From: Aquibacillus albus
Lineage (GTDB): Bacteria; Bacillota; Bacilli; Bacillales; Amphibacillaceae
Reading direction: 5' to 3'
NCBI RefSeq assembly: GCF_016908325.1
Contig: NZ_JAFBDR010000025.1
Location: forward strand, 1-63,914
DNA: 63,914 bases
The notes below the pieces were generated by a model that saw nothing but the letters and a program-made list of their open reading frames with translations, ran no database searches and was not told where the DNA came from. Both the position numbers and the translations under genes were made by a program. This document shows, one piece after another, positions 16,874-26,383 of this stretch (the stretch's first letter is position 1; every line of letters starts with the position of its first letter).

Positions 16874-19255
16874 ATGCAAGATACTAGCTTTGCGATTTTA
16901 CCAGAGAATGAAAATGAACGAGAGAATATCGATTACAAAAGGATTGGTTCACTTGTTTCGTATACATTAATAGAGAAAAATGAATTAGAGTTACAATGTG
17001 AAAATGGATATGTTTCGATTGTTTTTTATCGTGATGACATTGTACGTATTATGATGAACCCTAAAAAGGTACCTTCGAAAAAAACTAGTTTTGCAGTAGT
17101 GAAGGAGCCAGAAAACATTGAAGTATCAATAACTGAAAATAATGATGGAATCTTAGTTTCGAGCAGAAAGATTTCACTTGTTATAAAAAGGGATCCTGTA
17201 AGCATTTCGGTCTTTGATCAGGATGGAAATGTTATCGTGGAAGAATCAGAGCATGGTATGGGATTTAATGAGAAAAAAGAAGTCATTTGCTATAAAAAAA
17301 TGGAGCAAGCTGATCACTACTATGGATTTGGTGAGAAAACAAGTTTCTTAGATAAGCGTGGCGAAAAGATGACGATGTGGAATTCAGACGTCTTTGCTCC
17401 ACATAACCCCGAAATTGATGCACTTTATCAATCGATTCCTTATTTTATGACCATTCGAAATGGTATTGCTCATGGCATATTTCTGGATAATACGTCTAAA
17501 ACTTTATTCGATATGAAATCATCGTCAACGTCTTATTCCTTTTCAGCTGAAGCTGGACAATTGGACTATTATGTTTTTGCTGGCCCGACGCCGAAAGCAG
17601 TTCTAGAGCAATATACAGATATTACAGGGAAAATGCCACTTCCTCCTAAATGGGCATTGGGTTATCATCAATCCCGTTATAGCTACAAAACAGAGCAAGA
17701 GGTAAGGGAATTAGTTAAAACTTTTAAAGAAAAAGAGATTCCATTGGATGCCATTTATTTAGATATACATTATATGGATGGTTATCGAGTTTTTACATTT
17801 GATGAAGAACGCTTTCCTAATCCAGAAAAATTAATGCAGGATTTAAAGGATGTCGGCATCCATGTTGTTCCAATTGTGGATCCAGGTGTAAAAGAAGACC
17901 CTGAGTACTTTGTCTATCAAGAAGGAATAAAGGGAGATCACTTTTGTAAATACATGGAAGGAAACATCTATTATGGTGATGTATGGCCAGGAAATAGTGC
18001 GTTTCCGGACTTTACAAATAGTGACGTTCGTCAATGGTGGGGGAAAAACCATAAGTTCTACACAGATTTAGGAATCGAAGGTATTTGGAATGACATGAAT
18101 GAGCCAGCTGTTTTTAATGAAACAAAAACAATGGATGTTAAAGTAATGCATGATAATGAAGGCGATCCGAAAACACACCGTGAATTGCATAATTTATACG
18201 GCTTCTTAATGGGAGAGGCAACATATGAAGGGATGAAACACCAATTAAACGGTAAACGACCATTTTTATTGACTCGTGCTGGTTACGCTGGTGTCCAACG
18301 TTATGCTTCTGTTTGGACCGGGGACAATCGTAGTTTCTGGGATCACTTGCAAATGGCGCTACCAATGTGTATGAACTTAGGTGTTTCAGGTGTACCGTTC
18401 TGTGGACCGGATGTTGGAGGATTTGCCCATGATTCCAATGGTGAATTACTTGCAAGATGGACACAATTCGGTACATTTACTCCTTACTTTAGAAACCATA
18501 GTGTATTAGAGTCTATTCGGCAAGAGCCTTGGTCCTTTGGAGAAGAGTATGAGGGAGTTATTAAGACATACATTCAAGAGCGTTATGTATGGCTGCCTTA
18601 TTTATACACGTTGTTCCAAGATGCAAGTGTTACAGGTGTGCCGGTAATGCGTCCGTTAGTGCTTGAATATCCAAATGATAAGAATACATTCAATTTGTCT
18701 GATCAATTTATGATCGGTTCGGATGTCATTGTTGCTCCAATCTTAACTCCAAGTACGAACCACCGTGTCGTTTACTTACCTGAAGGGAATTGGGTAAATT
18801 ATTGGACTGAAGAAAAGTTAGCAGGTGGAAAACATCATCTTGTAGAAGCAGACCTTAATACGCTTCCGATCTTCATCAAAGAAGGATCAATCATTACTCT
18901 AGGTACTGTGAAAAGCTCAACGGAAACAAAAGAAAATGAGCTTACTGTTCATATTTATCCATCAGAGAACCAAACAGCTACTTTTGACTATTACGAAGAT
19001 GATGGAAAATCATTTGCTTATGAAGATGGTTCTTATTTTAAGTGTACCATGGAAGCGAACTTGATAAATGATAGATTAGATATCACGACTAATATCCAAC
19101 AAGACCAGTATAAACCGGAATGGGATAACGCTGTCTTTGTTATTCATGGGGTTAGTAGTGAGCTTGGAATATCAGTTAACGGAAAAGAGCAGAAAAATAG
19201 AGAATTTACAACGGATAATAGGATTAGACTTTCATTAAAGATTCAAGATTTTTAG
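16874..19255 (+). CDS. GH31 alpha-glucosidase
   Basis: This 793-residue intracellular enzyme of glycoside hydrolase family 31 releases glucose from the non-reducing end of malto- or isomalto-oligosaccharides. The nucleophile motif WNDMNEP is near residue 407 and the acid/base Asp in TGDNRSFWDH near residue 484. The substrate-binding stretch YHQSRYSYKTEQEV is typical of bacterial GH31 maltases. No signal peptide is seen, so it acts on imported sugar. The start at 16874 has GGAGGGG upstream. It is the last gene of the LacI-controlled operon and is followed by a terminator. Alpha-xylosidase is the main alternative within the family but fits the MdxEFG-like transporter less well. Confidence 0.92.
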   Translation: MQDTSFAILPENENERENIDYKRIGSLVSYTLIEKNELELQCENGYVSIVFYRDDIVRIMMNPKKVPSKKTSFAVVKEPENIEVSITENNDGILVSSRKISLVIKRDPVSISVFDQDGNVIVEESEHGMGFNEKKEVICYKKMEQADHYYGFGEKTSFLDKRGEKMTMWNSDVFAPHNPEIDALYQSIPYFMTIRNGIAHGIFLDNTSKTLFDMKSSSTSYSFSAEAGQLDYYVFAGPTPKAVLEQYTDITGKMPLPPKWALGYHQSRYSYKTEQEVRELVKTFKEKEIPLDAIYLDIHYMDGYRVFTFDEERFPNPEKLMQDLKDVGIHVVPIVDPGVKEDPEYFVYQEGIKGDHFCKYMEGNIYYGDVWPGNSAFPDFTNSDVRQWWGKNHKFYTDLGIEGIWNDMNEPAVFNETKTMDVKVMHDNEGDPKTHRELHNLYGFLMGEATYEGMKHQLNGKRPFLLTRAGYAGVQRYASVWTGDNRSFWDHLQMALPMCMNLGVSGVPFCGPDVGGFAHDSNGELLARWTQFGTFTPYFRNHSVLESIRQEPWSFGEEYEGVIKTYIQERYVWLPYLYTLFQDASVTGVPVMRPLVLEYPNDKNTFNLSDQFMIGSDVIVAPILTPSTNHRVVYLPEGNWVNYWTEEKLAGGKHHLVEADLNTLPIFIKEGSIITLGTVKSSTETKENELTVHIYPSENQTATFDYYEDDGKSFAYEDGSYFKCTMEANLINDRLDITTNIQQDQYKPEWDNAVFVIHGVSSELGISVNGKEQKNREFTTDNRIRLSLKIQDF

Positions 19256-19306
19256 TGGTTAGTAGTTAGAATAAATGGGGTTTCATCTATAAAAGAAAAG
19301 GGATAC

Positions 19307-19338
19307 ATAGGGACAAGGGGAACCTTGTCTCTATTTAT
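19307..19338 (+). terminator. Terminator of the oligosaccharide operon
   Basis: ATAGGGACAAGG pairs with CCTTGTCTCTAT across a 4-base loop, followed by TTATG. The T-run is short, so efficiency is uncertain. Confidence 0.6.
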
Positions 19339-19596
19339 GTGGTTCTATTGTAGTAAACTAGCTTATTAATTAATTTAATTGGTTAAATAGGAAAGCTATT
19401 TTTAAGCGGAGGAAGTCGTTTGCGATTGTAACGCCACATGTAAGCACTAAGCTAGATATTCGAGCATTTTGTAATCGGGTGTGATAGTCACCTGTCAATT
19501 ACACCACCCATTTTACGATGTCTTCAATAAGAGACTTGTTATTTGTAATGCCTGCCACTTTCTACGGTTAATAGTGAAAAAGACCAATTCATTAGA
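19339..19596. other. Intergenic stretch with no recognised gene
   Basis: I find no gene here. On the minus strand near 19505-19570 a short open stretch could encode KVAGITNNKSLIEDIVKWVV before a stop, bounded by another stop. It may be a decayed gene end but is too short to assign. Confidence 0.3.
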
Positions 19597-19620
19597 ATTA
19601 ATCAAAAAAATTCGATTAAT
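19597..19620. promoter_or_regulatory. ATTAATC-N10-GATTAAT inverted repeat, copy 1
   Basis: Seven-base arms ATTAATC and GATTAAT surround a 10-base A-rich spacer, ending 3 bases before the -35 box of the membrane-protein promoter. The same box with the same spacing recurs at 20127. Confidence 0.7.
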
Positions 19621-19623
19621 GTA

Positions 19624-19652
19624 TTGACAGCTTTCCATAATTAGATTATTAT
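19624..19652 (+). promoter_or_regulatory. Sigma-A promoter of the 118-residue membrane protein
   Basis: Perfect TTGACA, a 17-base spacer and TATTAT lie about 110 bases before the start codon. The promoter is bracketed by inverted repeats, which suggests tight repression. Confidence 0.75.
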
Positions 19653-19661
19653 ATCATTAAA

Positions 19662-19704
19662 TAAATCGAAAAAATTTGATTAATAAATCAATTTAATTTG
19701 ATTT
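19662..19704. promoter_or_regulatory. Two degenerate copies of the same inverted repeat
   Basis: TAAATC-gaaaaaattt-GATTAA is followed at once by AAATCAA-tttaa-TTTGATTTA. Both resemble the box at 19597 and cover the expected transcription start and leader. Confidence 0.55.
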
Positions 19705-19765
19705 ATTGTTGAAAAATTATTGTATAGGATTATCGAATTCCAAAAAATGAAAGGGGAAATGTAGA

Positions 19766-20122
19766 ATGTTTTATCTTGTCGGTTTTTTTGTCATAACTGT
19801 AACCGTTCGTTTACTTGGATTGTTTGGATGGGCTTACTTAGATAACTGGGTCATTGCAACAAAATTTGGTGTATCATTTTCGCTTCTAGTCATGGCTATT
19901 GCTCATATTAATTTAGTAAGCTCAGACTTAAACCACCAGGTCCACCCAGCCTATCAAAACATTGCTATACTTATCATGATTGTAGGTTGGATTGAACTAA
20001 TTCTATCCATTGCACTTGTTATACCTTCTATGACTAACGCTGCTTCCATGCTTATTATTTTATTATTTTTATTTGGGATGCCAGCACGAGCTTACGTAAT
20101 CGGAAAAGGATATTTTTTTTAA
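19766..20122 (+). CDS. Small four-helix membrane protein (DoxX-like size)
   Basis: This 118-residue protein has four hydrophobic helices, at about residues 3-22, 30-48, 65-88 and 92-112, with short loops and no signal peptide. I do not recognise the family with confidence; the size and layout resemble DoxX-type or other small inner-membrane proteins. AAAGGGGAAA precedes the ATG. Its strong promoter sits among four copies of one inverted repeat, so it is probably the sole target of a local or distant repressor. No regulator gene is adjacent. The downstream bases 20164-20232 could start another short peptide that runs into a repeat. Confidence 0.65.
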   Translation: MFYLVGFFVITVTVRLLGLFGWAYLDNWVIATKFGVSFSLLVMAIAHINLVSSDLNHQVHPAYQNIAILIMIVGWIELILSIALVIPSMTNAASMLIILLFLFGMPARAYVIGKGYFF

Positions 20123-20124
20123 CT

Positions 20125-20152
20125 CTATTAATCAAAAAAAATTGATTAATAG
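20125..20152. promoter_or_regulatory. ATTAATC-N10-GATTAAT inverted repeat, copy 4
   Basis: CTATTAATC and GATTAATAG give 9-base perfect arms with the same 10-base A-rich spacer as at 19597. It begins two bases after the membrane-protein stop codon, an unusual place for an operator of that gene. Confidence 0.65.
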
Positions 20153-20201
20153 GTTTGATCGTTATGAAATTAGAAGAATTAGCTAGCTATGCTCTGTTTC
20201 T

Positions 20202-20231
20202 GGGACAGTGGGACCTGTCCTTATGTCCCTA
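20202..20231. repeat. GGGACAG dispersed palindrome
   Basis: GGGACAGTGGGACCTGTCC followed by TTATGTCCC is a copy of the family at 2247 and 11772. It lies about 100 bases before the large helicase gene. Confidence 0.6.
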
Positions 20232-20335
20232 GAAACACTCTTTGTTGACATATTTTAGCAAAATCACCCTGCTGTTGTTATAATAGAAAGCAATATAGCG
20301 AATAATAGGATATAAGAAAGATAGGGGGTAGCCGA

Positions 20336-23300
20336 ATGGAGTCAGTGATTCGATGTGAATACGAGTATGATAAAAAAGTAAACTTTGCGCTGCAACAAAA
20401 TCACGTACCAGTGATGAAGTTCCTTTCTATTAAAAATAGATCAACCGAGGCTTTAAAAAATGTCAACATACATATCACTTCAAATCCTAACTTCTCAGAA
20501 CCCTATTCAGAAAATCTAGAAGAACTAGGGGCAGGAGAAATAGTAGAATTAAAGCCAAACATCATATTATCTTCCGATTATCTAAGCAATCTTGATGAAA
20601 GTATCGCTGGCCATCTTCATCTAAAAATCTCTTCAAAGCAACGGATTATGTATGAAAATCATCTGCCCATTGATGTTTTGTCATATGATTCATGGCCTGG
20701 TGCGTCCGTTGTACCAGAGATTATTACTAGTTTCATTACGCCTAACAGACCGTTTGTGCAAGAAATTGTGAAGCAAGCGGCTGAGATTATGGAGAAAAAT
20801 ACGGGGAATAATGCATTGGATGGGTATCAAAGTGGTGATCCGAACCGTGTTATTGCTCAAGTTTCTGCGATTTATTCTGCTATACAATCACACCAAATTA
20901 TTTATGCCAATCCTCCTGCTAGTTTTGAACAGGAAGGTCAAAAAATTCGTTTTCCTGACATGATCAAAGAGCATAAGCTAGCAACTTGCCTAGATTTAAC
21001 CCTACTTTATGCAGCATGTGCCGAAGCGATTGGAATTTATCCAATGATTGTCTTTCTCGAAGGGCATGCCTTCCCTGCATTCTGGCTGAAAGAACAATCT
21101 TCCGCTGAGAGTTTTCAAGATGATAAAAGTATTTTAACGAAAAATATGGCGAGTGGCATTCATGAAATCATGGCCGTAGAGTCTACCTTTTTAACGAGAA
21201 AGGATTCGACGTTTAATAGTGCGGTTCAACAGGCTGGAAACAGTTTAGATCGTTCAGGTAATTTTCACTTTTTTATCGATGTGCGAAGAAGTCGTATTGG
21301 TCAGATCAGGCCGATTTCGTTGAAAAAAGCAGCAAAGGATAAGGTTGAAGTGGTATCCAATGCTGAAGAACCTGTCAATGTCAATCCTACGTTTGCTTAC
21401 GACAAAGTGGAAGTTATCCCGGAATCGAATGAATTATCGGCAGAGATTCAGAAGCAGGCTGATAAGGTTACCTATTGGCAAAACAGATTAATCGATATGA
21501 GTTTACGTAACAACTTAATCAACTATCGACTCCATACACAAGGTATCCCTGTTGTAACGTCTGATCTAGCAAAGACAGAGGATATTCTAGCGATGGGGAA
21601 AAAGGTATTTATTAAGCCATTGCCAACTGAGCTGCGAGACCAAGTACGAGATTTTAAGGACCAACAAGCGTTGCTGCATTCGCAAATTTTACAAGAAGAT
21701 ATGAAAAATAACAGGCTGCGTTCTACGCTATCCGAAGCAAAACTAGAAAAGGAGCTTGTGAAACTTTATCGAAAAGCAAAAAATACATTAGAGGAAAGTG
21801 GTGCAAATTCCTTATTTGTCGCGCTCGGGTTCTTAAAGTGGTATGATCCGAAATCATACTCTACCGAACGGTTTGCACCGATTTTGTTAATGCCTGTGGA
21901 TTTAATTCGTGTGTCAGCGAAGAAAGGGTATTATATTCAGGCACGTGACGAGGAAATCCAAGTCAATATTTCACTGATTGAATATTTAAGTCAGAAGTTT
22001 GAGATTGATGCCTCTCGACTCTACGATATTCCAAAGGATGATCATGGTGTTGATGTGAAGAAAGTACTAACCACAATGCGAAGGCTTGTGATGCACATGA
22101 AAAACTGGGATGTTCAAGAGCATGCGAGTATTGGAGTATTTTCTTTCTCCAAATTTGTGATGTGGAACGATCTCGTTCATCATACAGAAGAATTAAAGAA
22201 GAACAAAGTGGTTAAGAGTTTAATCGATGGAAATTACATTGATGAAGCAAATGAATCAATGACTGTTCCATTGACGACAGAAAAAGATGAAGAAAAAACG
22301 GTGTATATGCCGTTAAGCTCTGATAGTACCCAGACGGAAGCGGTACTTGCAACTGGGGAAGGGAATAGTTTTGTGCTTCACGGACCACCTGGATCAGGTA
22401 AATCACAAACGATTACGAATATGATTTCACACGCACTTGCAATGGGCAAAACGGTTCTTTTCGTTGCGGAAAAAATGGCTGCGTTACGGGTCGTACAATC
22501 AAGGCTTGAAGATATTGGATTAGGAAATTTCTGCCTTGAAATGTATTCCAATAAAGGACAGAAGAAAGACATTCTGGCGCAGCTGGAGACTTCGTTTGAA
22601 CATCAGTATAAAACAAAGGGAACCAATTGGAGTGCTAAAGCAGAGGAGCTCAAACAATTAAAGAAGGAACTAAATCGATATGTGCTTGAGCTTCATCAAC
22701 CTACATCAATCGGACAGAGTATCTTTGAAATGATTGAAACTTATTCCAGTTTGGACAAGCCAATGCAGGAATTTGATTTTAATAGAAATAAAGTAAACGA
22801 GATGGATGAAGCAGCCTTTACGAAATCCAAGCAATTAATTGAGAATATTGCTATTGTGGGTGAACAATGCGGTCGTGTACAGGATAATCCATGGGCGTTC
22901 ATCAAACAAACCGACTACTCCTTAAAGTTATACGACACCATCAAGGAGCAGTTAACGGCTATCGAGGAAAATGCGCCGAATCTACGAGAAATGGAAGATC
23001 CTTTAGCAAAAGTAGGGTTAGTGAATGAGGATAAAAAACATCCATGGTACAAGTTTATCGATGAAGTGATTCCGTCTTTGAAAGCTTTACCTAGCCTTAA
23101 TTTTACCCTACTTGGTATAGAGTCCTTTGATAAAGTAAAAGAAAAAGTAGCTGAAGTCATTAATAGTGGTCAGGAACGAGATTTAGACACGGAAGAGCTG
23201 ATGAAACGATTTGATCAATCGATTGTGAAACTAGATTCAGAGGCTTGGTTACAGGAATTAAGGCTTGCAGAGAATAGCTGGATTTTGAAGAAAGTCCTTG

Positions 23301-26170
23301 GAAAAAGCAAAGTGACTAAAGAGCTGAAAAAGTATGTAACAACCAAGCAAAAAATAGATGCGAAAGACTTGGAAAAAATCCTTACGACGATCCGACGGGT
23401 ACAAGAGAATCAGCAAAAGCTGGATGAGCATAGTGAACAGATGCAACAGTTCTTCCCAGATTTGTGGGAGGATTCCAAAGCTAACTGGGAGGAGATAGAG
23501 AAAGCGATAGAATGGGCAGATAATATCCGAACTAAAGTAAGAATGATTAACGATTCTCCGGCGTACTTAGCTGAGTTTGCGCAGAAATTAGAAGATAATA
23601 AGCAGGCGTTGTCGGACCCTGAGATAATTGGGGAAATGGATGCTTACCTTGATGTTTATGATGACATGATGAAGAAATGGAAAACGCTTGAGTCAGAACT
23701 TACCGTGTCTGAGTTCCACGAGCCTAATCAAAAAAATTGGAGTCAATTTATCGAAGAAAAAGCTGCTCATCTGATCAACGCGTTACCACTATTGAAAGAT
23801 AGCTGTCACTTGGCACGTACGATACAGGAAGCAGAGGACTTTGGTCTAACACATGTCACGCATTCTTATCTGGATGGGGATGTGAATCACGAGTCACTTC
23901 TACCAACTTATCTGTATGGTTTTTACCGAATTCGAATCGATGAAGAGATTACAAGTAGCGGCTCGCTTGCTCATTTTACGAAGGCCGAATTTGAAAACAA
24001 ATTACAAAAATTCAGTGACTTGGATGATGAAATCAGTGAGTTAACCAAATTAGAGGTCTACGTGAAGTTAATGGAACGTGTACCAGATTTAATGAACAAT
24101 GTCATCCAAACTTCTGAACCAGGTATCCTGATGAAAGCGATCAAGAGTAAAGGAAGAGGCATTGCGATTCGTCAGCTTTTTGAGCGGATTTCTAATCTGT
24201 TACCAAAATTGAAGCCGTGTATGTTAATGAGTCCATTGTCGGTTGCGCAATATTTAGATCCAAGCTTTCCAAAGTTCGACCTAGTTATTTTTGATGAAGC
24301 ATCTCAGTTGCCTACGAGTGAAGCGATTGGTGCAATGGCCCGTGGGGAAAATGTCATTGTTGTAGGGGATCCGAAGCAATTGCCGCCGACAAGCTTCTTT
24401 AGTGCACAGCAAACCGAAGAGGATTTCGATATTCAGGATTTAGAGAGTGTGTTGGATGATTGCTTATCGATACGGATGCCGCAGAAGCATCTGAGGTGGC
24501 ATTACCGAAGTGAACACGAAAGTTTGATTTCGTTTTCTAACAATCATTTTTATGAAAACAAATTAATCACTTTCCCATCGATTGATGATCTCGTATCTCG
24601 TGTTTCCTTCAAAAATGTGGCAGGCATTTATGATCGCGGGAAAACGAAGCAAAACAAGATAGAGGCGGAAGCGGTTGTTGAAGAGATCTTTACGAGACTG
24701 AATGATCCAATGAGGCAGCAGGAAAGTATCGGGGTAGTTACCTTTAGTCAGGTTCAGCAAACGTTGATTGAGGATATGATTGATGAACGCTTGAAGGACG
24801 ATCCAACGTTAGAAAAATATTTTACTGACGAGGTACAGGAGCCTGTATTTGTAAAAAACTTAGAAAATGTCCAAGGTGATGAGCGTGATGTCATCCTGTT
24901 TACAGTAGGTTATGGTCCCGATGAAACCGGCCATATGACATTGAATTTTGGCCCATTAAACCGTGATGGTGGATGGCGCCGCCTGAATGTAGCAGTATCC
25001 CGAGCAAAAAAAGAAATGATTATTTTTGCGTCGATGGAGCCGGATAAAATTAATCTCTCTCGAACAAAAGCAGAAGGAGTCCATAGCTTACGATCCTTTA
25101 TGGAGTTTGCCAAGAGAGGGAACGAAGCCGTGTTGCTTCAAAATAGGGGAAGCAGCCAATCGAAGCATAATATTATCGGATCTAAAATAAAAGCTGCTTT
25201 AGAAGATCATGGATATAAAATCGAAACGAATGTTGGTAAGAGTGAATTTAAAGTTGATTTGGCGGTAGTGGACCCGAAACACGATGGGCAATATATGGCA
25301 GCAATCCAGCTGGACGGACCGAATTACGCAAGTCGTAAAACAACTCGTGACCGTAACAAACTGACTGATCTCATTCTAGGACGTTTAGGCTGGAAGATTA
25401 TTAAAGTTTGGTCGATTGAATGGTGGCATGATGAGGAGAAACAGATGGATAATCTGCTAGAACAGTTGAACAAAATAGAAGCGAATGGGGATGCGCCAAG
25501 TAAGGCTGCTAATCTTGTTCAAACAGCAGAAGAAAAGCAAGAGGTTTCTATTCAACAAAAAATTAGTAGTTTAATCATTCCAGACGACGAAGTAAAAGAT
25601 ATGCATCATTATTACGAGCCTGTGGAATTGGTGGAAGTAGACGTATCTAACGAATTATTCTACACGTATCAAGGGTTACCGATTATCCAGACACAAATCG
25701 AGAGAATCGTAAATGAAGCGGCTCCAGTTAGCTTTTCTCAGCTTACCAAGTCAATTATCAATGCATGGGGGTTTACTAGAAGCGGTGCCAAGATTGAAGC
25801 AGTTATTCACGATGCCTTATCGTCTGTGAAAGTCCATGTAACAAAGGAAGAGAAAGGTGTCTTCATATGGAAAAATGAGGAGCAGTACAAGTCGTATCAG
25901 GACTTCCGTAAACATGGTACCGAAAGACGTGCATTACAAGATATTAGTAAAGTAGAGTATGCCAATGGTGTGATGGAAATGATGGAAACTGCTTTACGGT
26001 TGCCTAAAGCTGATTTAATCCGCGAACTATTAAAACGCCTTGGCTACAACCGGACAAGTAGTCAAGCAGAGGAGTTTGTACAAGAAGCAATTGAGTTAAA
26101 TGTTGAGAGAGGATTGGTTAGTGAGGGAGAGGATGGATCTGTTTTAGTTTTAGTGCCTAGCACCATCTGA
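20336..26170 (+). CDS. Giant DUF4011-type SF1 helicase with fused Vsr-like nuclease
   Basis: This 1944-residue multidomain protein belongs to the DUF4011/DUF3320 helicase group. In order: an N-terminal beta-rich region; a transglutaminase-like segment with Cys218 (ATCLDLT) and His244 (LEGHAFPAFW); the DUF4011 entry RLIDMSLRNNLINYRL near 385; Walker A GPPGSGKS near 683; a long coiled segment to about 1290; Walker B FDEASQ near 1319; GDPKQLPP near 1345; QGDERDVI near 1512; AVSRAKKE near 1551; a DUF559/Vsr-like nuclease with Asp1641 (VDLAVVD) and QLDG around 1658-1661; and a DUF3320-like C-terminal region. Such helicase-nucleases are suspected of DNA repair or defence against foreign DNA; the role here is unproven. 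It stands alone with a strong terminator. Confidence 0.88.
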   Translation: MESVIRCEYEYDKKVNFALQQNHVPVMKFLSIKNRSTEALKNVNIHITSNPNFSEPYSENLEELGAGEIVELKPNIILSSDYLSNLDESIAGHLHLKISSKQRIMYENHLPIDVLSYDSWPGASVVPEIITSFITPNRPFVQEIVKQAAEIMEKNTGNNALDGYQSGDPNRVIAQVSAIYSAIQSHQIIYANPPASFEQEGQKIRFPDMIKEHKLATCLDLTLLYAACAEAIGIYPMIVFLEGHAFPAFWLKEQSSAESFQDDKSILTKNMASGIHEIMAVESTFLTRKDSTFNSAVQQAGNSLDRSGNFHFFIDVRRSRIGQIRPISLKKAAKDKVEVVSNAEEPVNVNPTFAYDKVEVIPESNELSAEIQKQADKVTYWQNRLIDMSLRNNLINYRLHTQGIPVVTSDLAKTEDILAMGKKVFIKPLPTELRDQVRDFKDQQALLHSQILQEDMKNNRLRSTLSEAKLEKELVKLYRKAKNTLEESGANSLFVALGFLKWYDPKSYSTERFAPILLMPVDLIRVSAKKGYYIQARDEEIQVNISLIEYLSQKFEIDASRLYDIPKDDHGVDVKKVLTTMRRLVMHMKNWDVQEHASIGVFSFSKFVMWNDLVHHTEELKKNKVVKSLIDGNYIDEANESMTVPLTTEKDEEKTVYMPLSSDSTQTEAVLATGEGNSFVLHGPPGSGKSQTITNMISHALAMGKTVLFVAEKMAALRVVQSRLEDIGLGNFCLEMYSNKGQKKDILAQLETSFEHQYKTKGTNWSAKAEELKQLKKELNRYVLELHQPTSIGQSIFEMIETYSSLDKPMQEFDFNRNKVNEMDEAAFTKSKQLIENIAIVGEQCGRVQDNPWAFIKQTDYSLKLYDTIKEQLTAIEENAPNLREMEDPLAKVGLVNEDKKHPWYKFIDEVIPSLKALPSLNFTLLGIESFDKVKEKVAEVINSGQERDLDTEELMKRFDQSIVKLDSEAWLQELRLAENSWILKKVLGKSKVTKELKKYVTTKQKIDAKDLEKILTTIRRVQENQQKLDEHSEQMQQFFPDLWEDSKANWEEIEKAIEWADNIRTKVRMINDSPAYLAEFAQKLEDNKQALSDPEIIGEMDAYLDVYDDMMKKWKTLESELTVSEFHEPNQKNWSQFIEEKAAHLINALPLLKDSCHLARTIQEAEDFGLTHVTHSYLDGDVNHESLLPTYLYGFYRIRIDEEITSSGSLAHFTKAEFENKLQKFSDLDDEISELTKLEVYVKLMERVPDLMNNVIQTSEPGILMKAIKSKGRGIAIRQLFERISNLLPKLKPCMLMSPLSVAQYLDPSFPKFDLVIFDEASQLPTSEAIGAMARGENVIVVGDPKQLPPTSFFSAQQTEEDFDIQDLESVLDDCLSIRMPQKHLRWHYRSEHESLISFSNNHFYENKLITFPSIDDLVSRVSFKNVAGIYDRGKTKQNKIEAEAVVEEIFTRLNDPMRQQESIGVVTFSQVQQTLIEDMIDERLKDDPTLEKYFTDEVQEPVFVKNLENVQGDERDVILFTVGYGPDETGHMTLNFGPLNRDGGWRRLNVAVSRAKKEMIIFASMEPDKINLSRTKAEGVHSLRSFMEFAKRGNEAVLLQNRGSSQSKHNIIGSKIKAALEDHGYKIETNVGKSEFKVDLAVVDPKHDGQYMAAIQLDGPNYASRKTTRDRNKLTDLILGRLGWKIIKVWSIEWWHDEEKQMDNLLEQLNKIEANGDAPSKAANLVQTAEEKQEVSIQQKISSLIIPDDEVKDMHHYYEPVELVEVDVSNELFYTYQGLPIIQTQIERIVNEAAPVSFSQLTKSIINAWGFTRSGAKIEAVIHDALSSVKVHVTKEEKGVFIWKNEEQYKSYQDFRKHGTERRALQDISKVEYANGVMEMMETALRLPKADLIRELLKRLGYNRTSSQAEEFVQEAIELNVERGLVSEGEDGSVLVLVPSTI

Positions 26171-26267
26171 TTTTTGTAATATTTTGTCGAATGAGCAACC
26201 TCGGGTGGTTTGTTTATGACGGCGATTACAAAAATTTTTGTAAGTTAATAGATTGTGAAATAAATGG

Positions 26268-26300
26268 AGACACACTTAAATTTTTTAGTGTGTCTTTTTT
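26268..26300 (+). terminator. Strong terminator of the helicase gene
   Basis: GACACACT pairs perfectly with AGTGTGTC across an A/T loop, followed directly by six T residues. A separate perfect palindrome, ACAAAAATTTTTGT, lies at 26228-26241. Confidence 0.85.
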
Positions 26301-26383
26301 CATCTTCATGATGGTACAACAAAAACAATAAATCACATATCATGCCGGGCTAATTATTCCCATCCACCTTGGGGGAATCATCC

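Noticed and set aside
18138-18476. A 112-codon frame antisense to the GH31 gene.
   Set aside because: It covers the catalytic core of a clear enzyme and shows no recognisable protein features.
19505-19570. A short minus-strand stretch encoding about 20 residues that looks protein-like.
   Set aside because: It is bounded by stops on both sides and too short to assign to a family.
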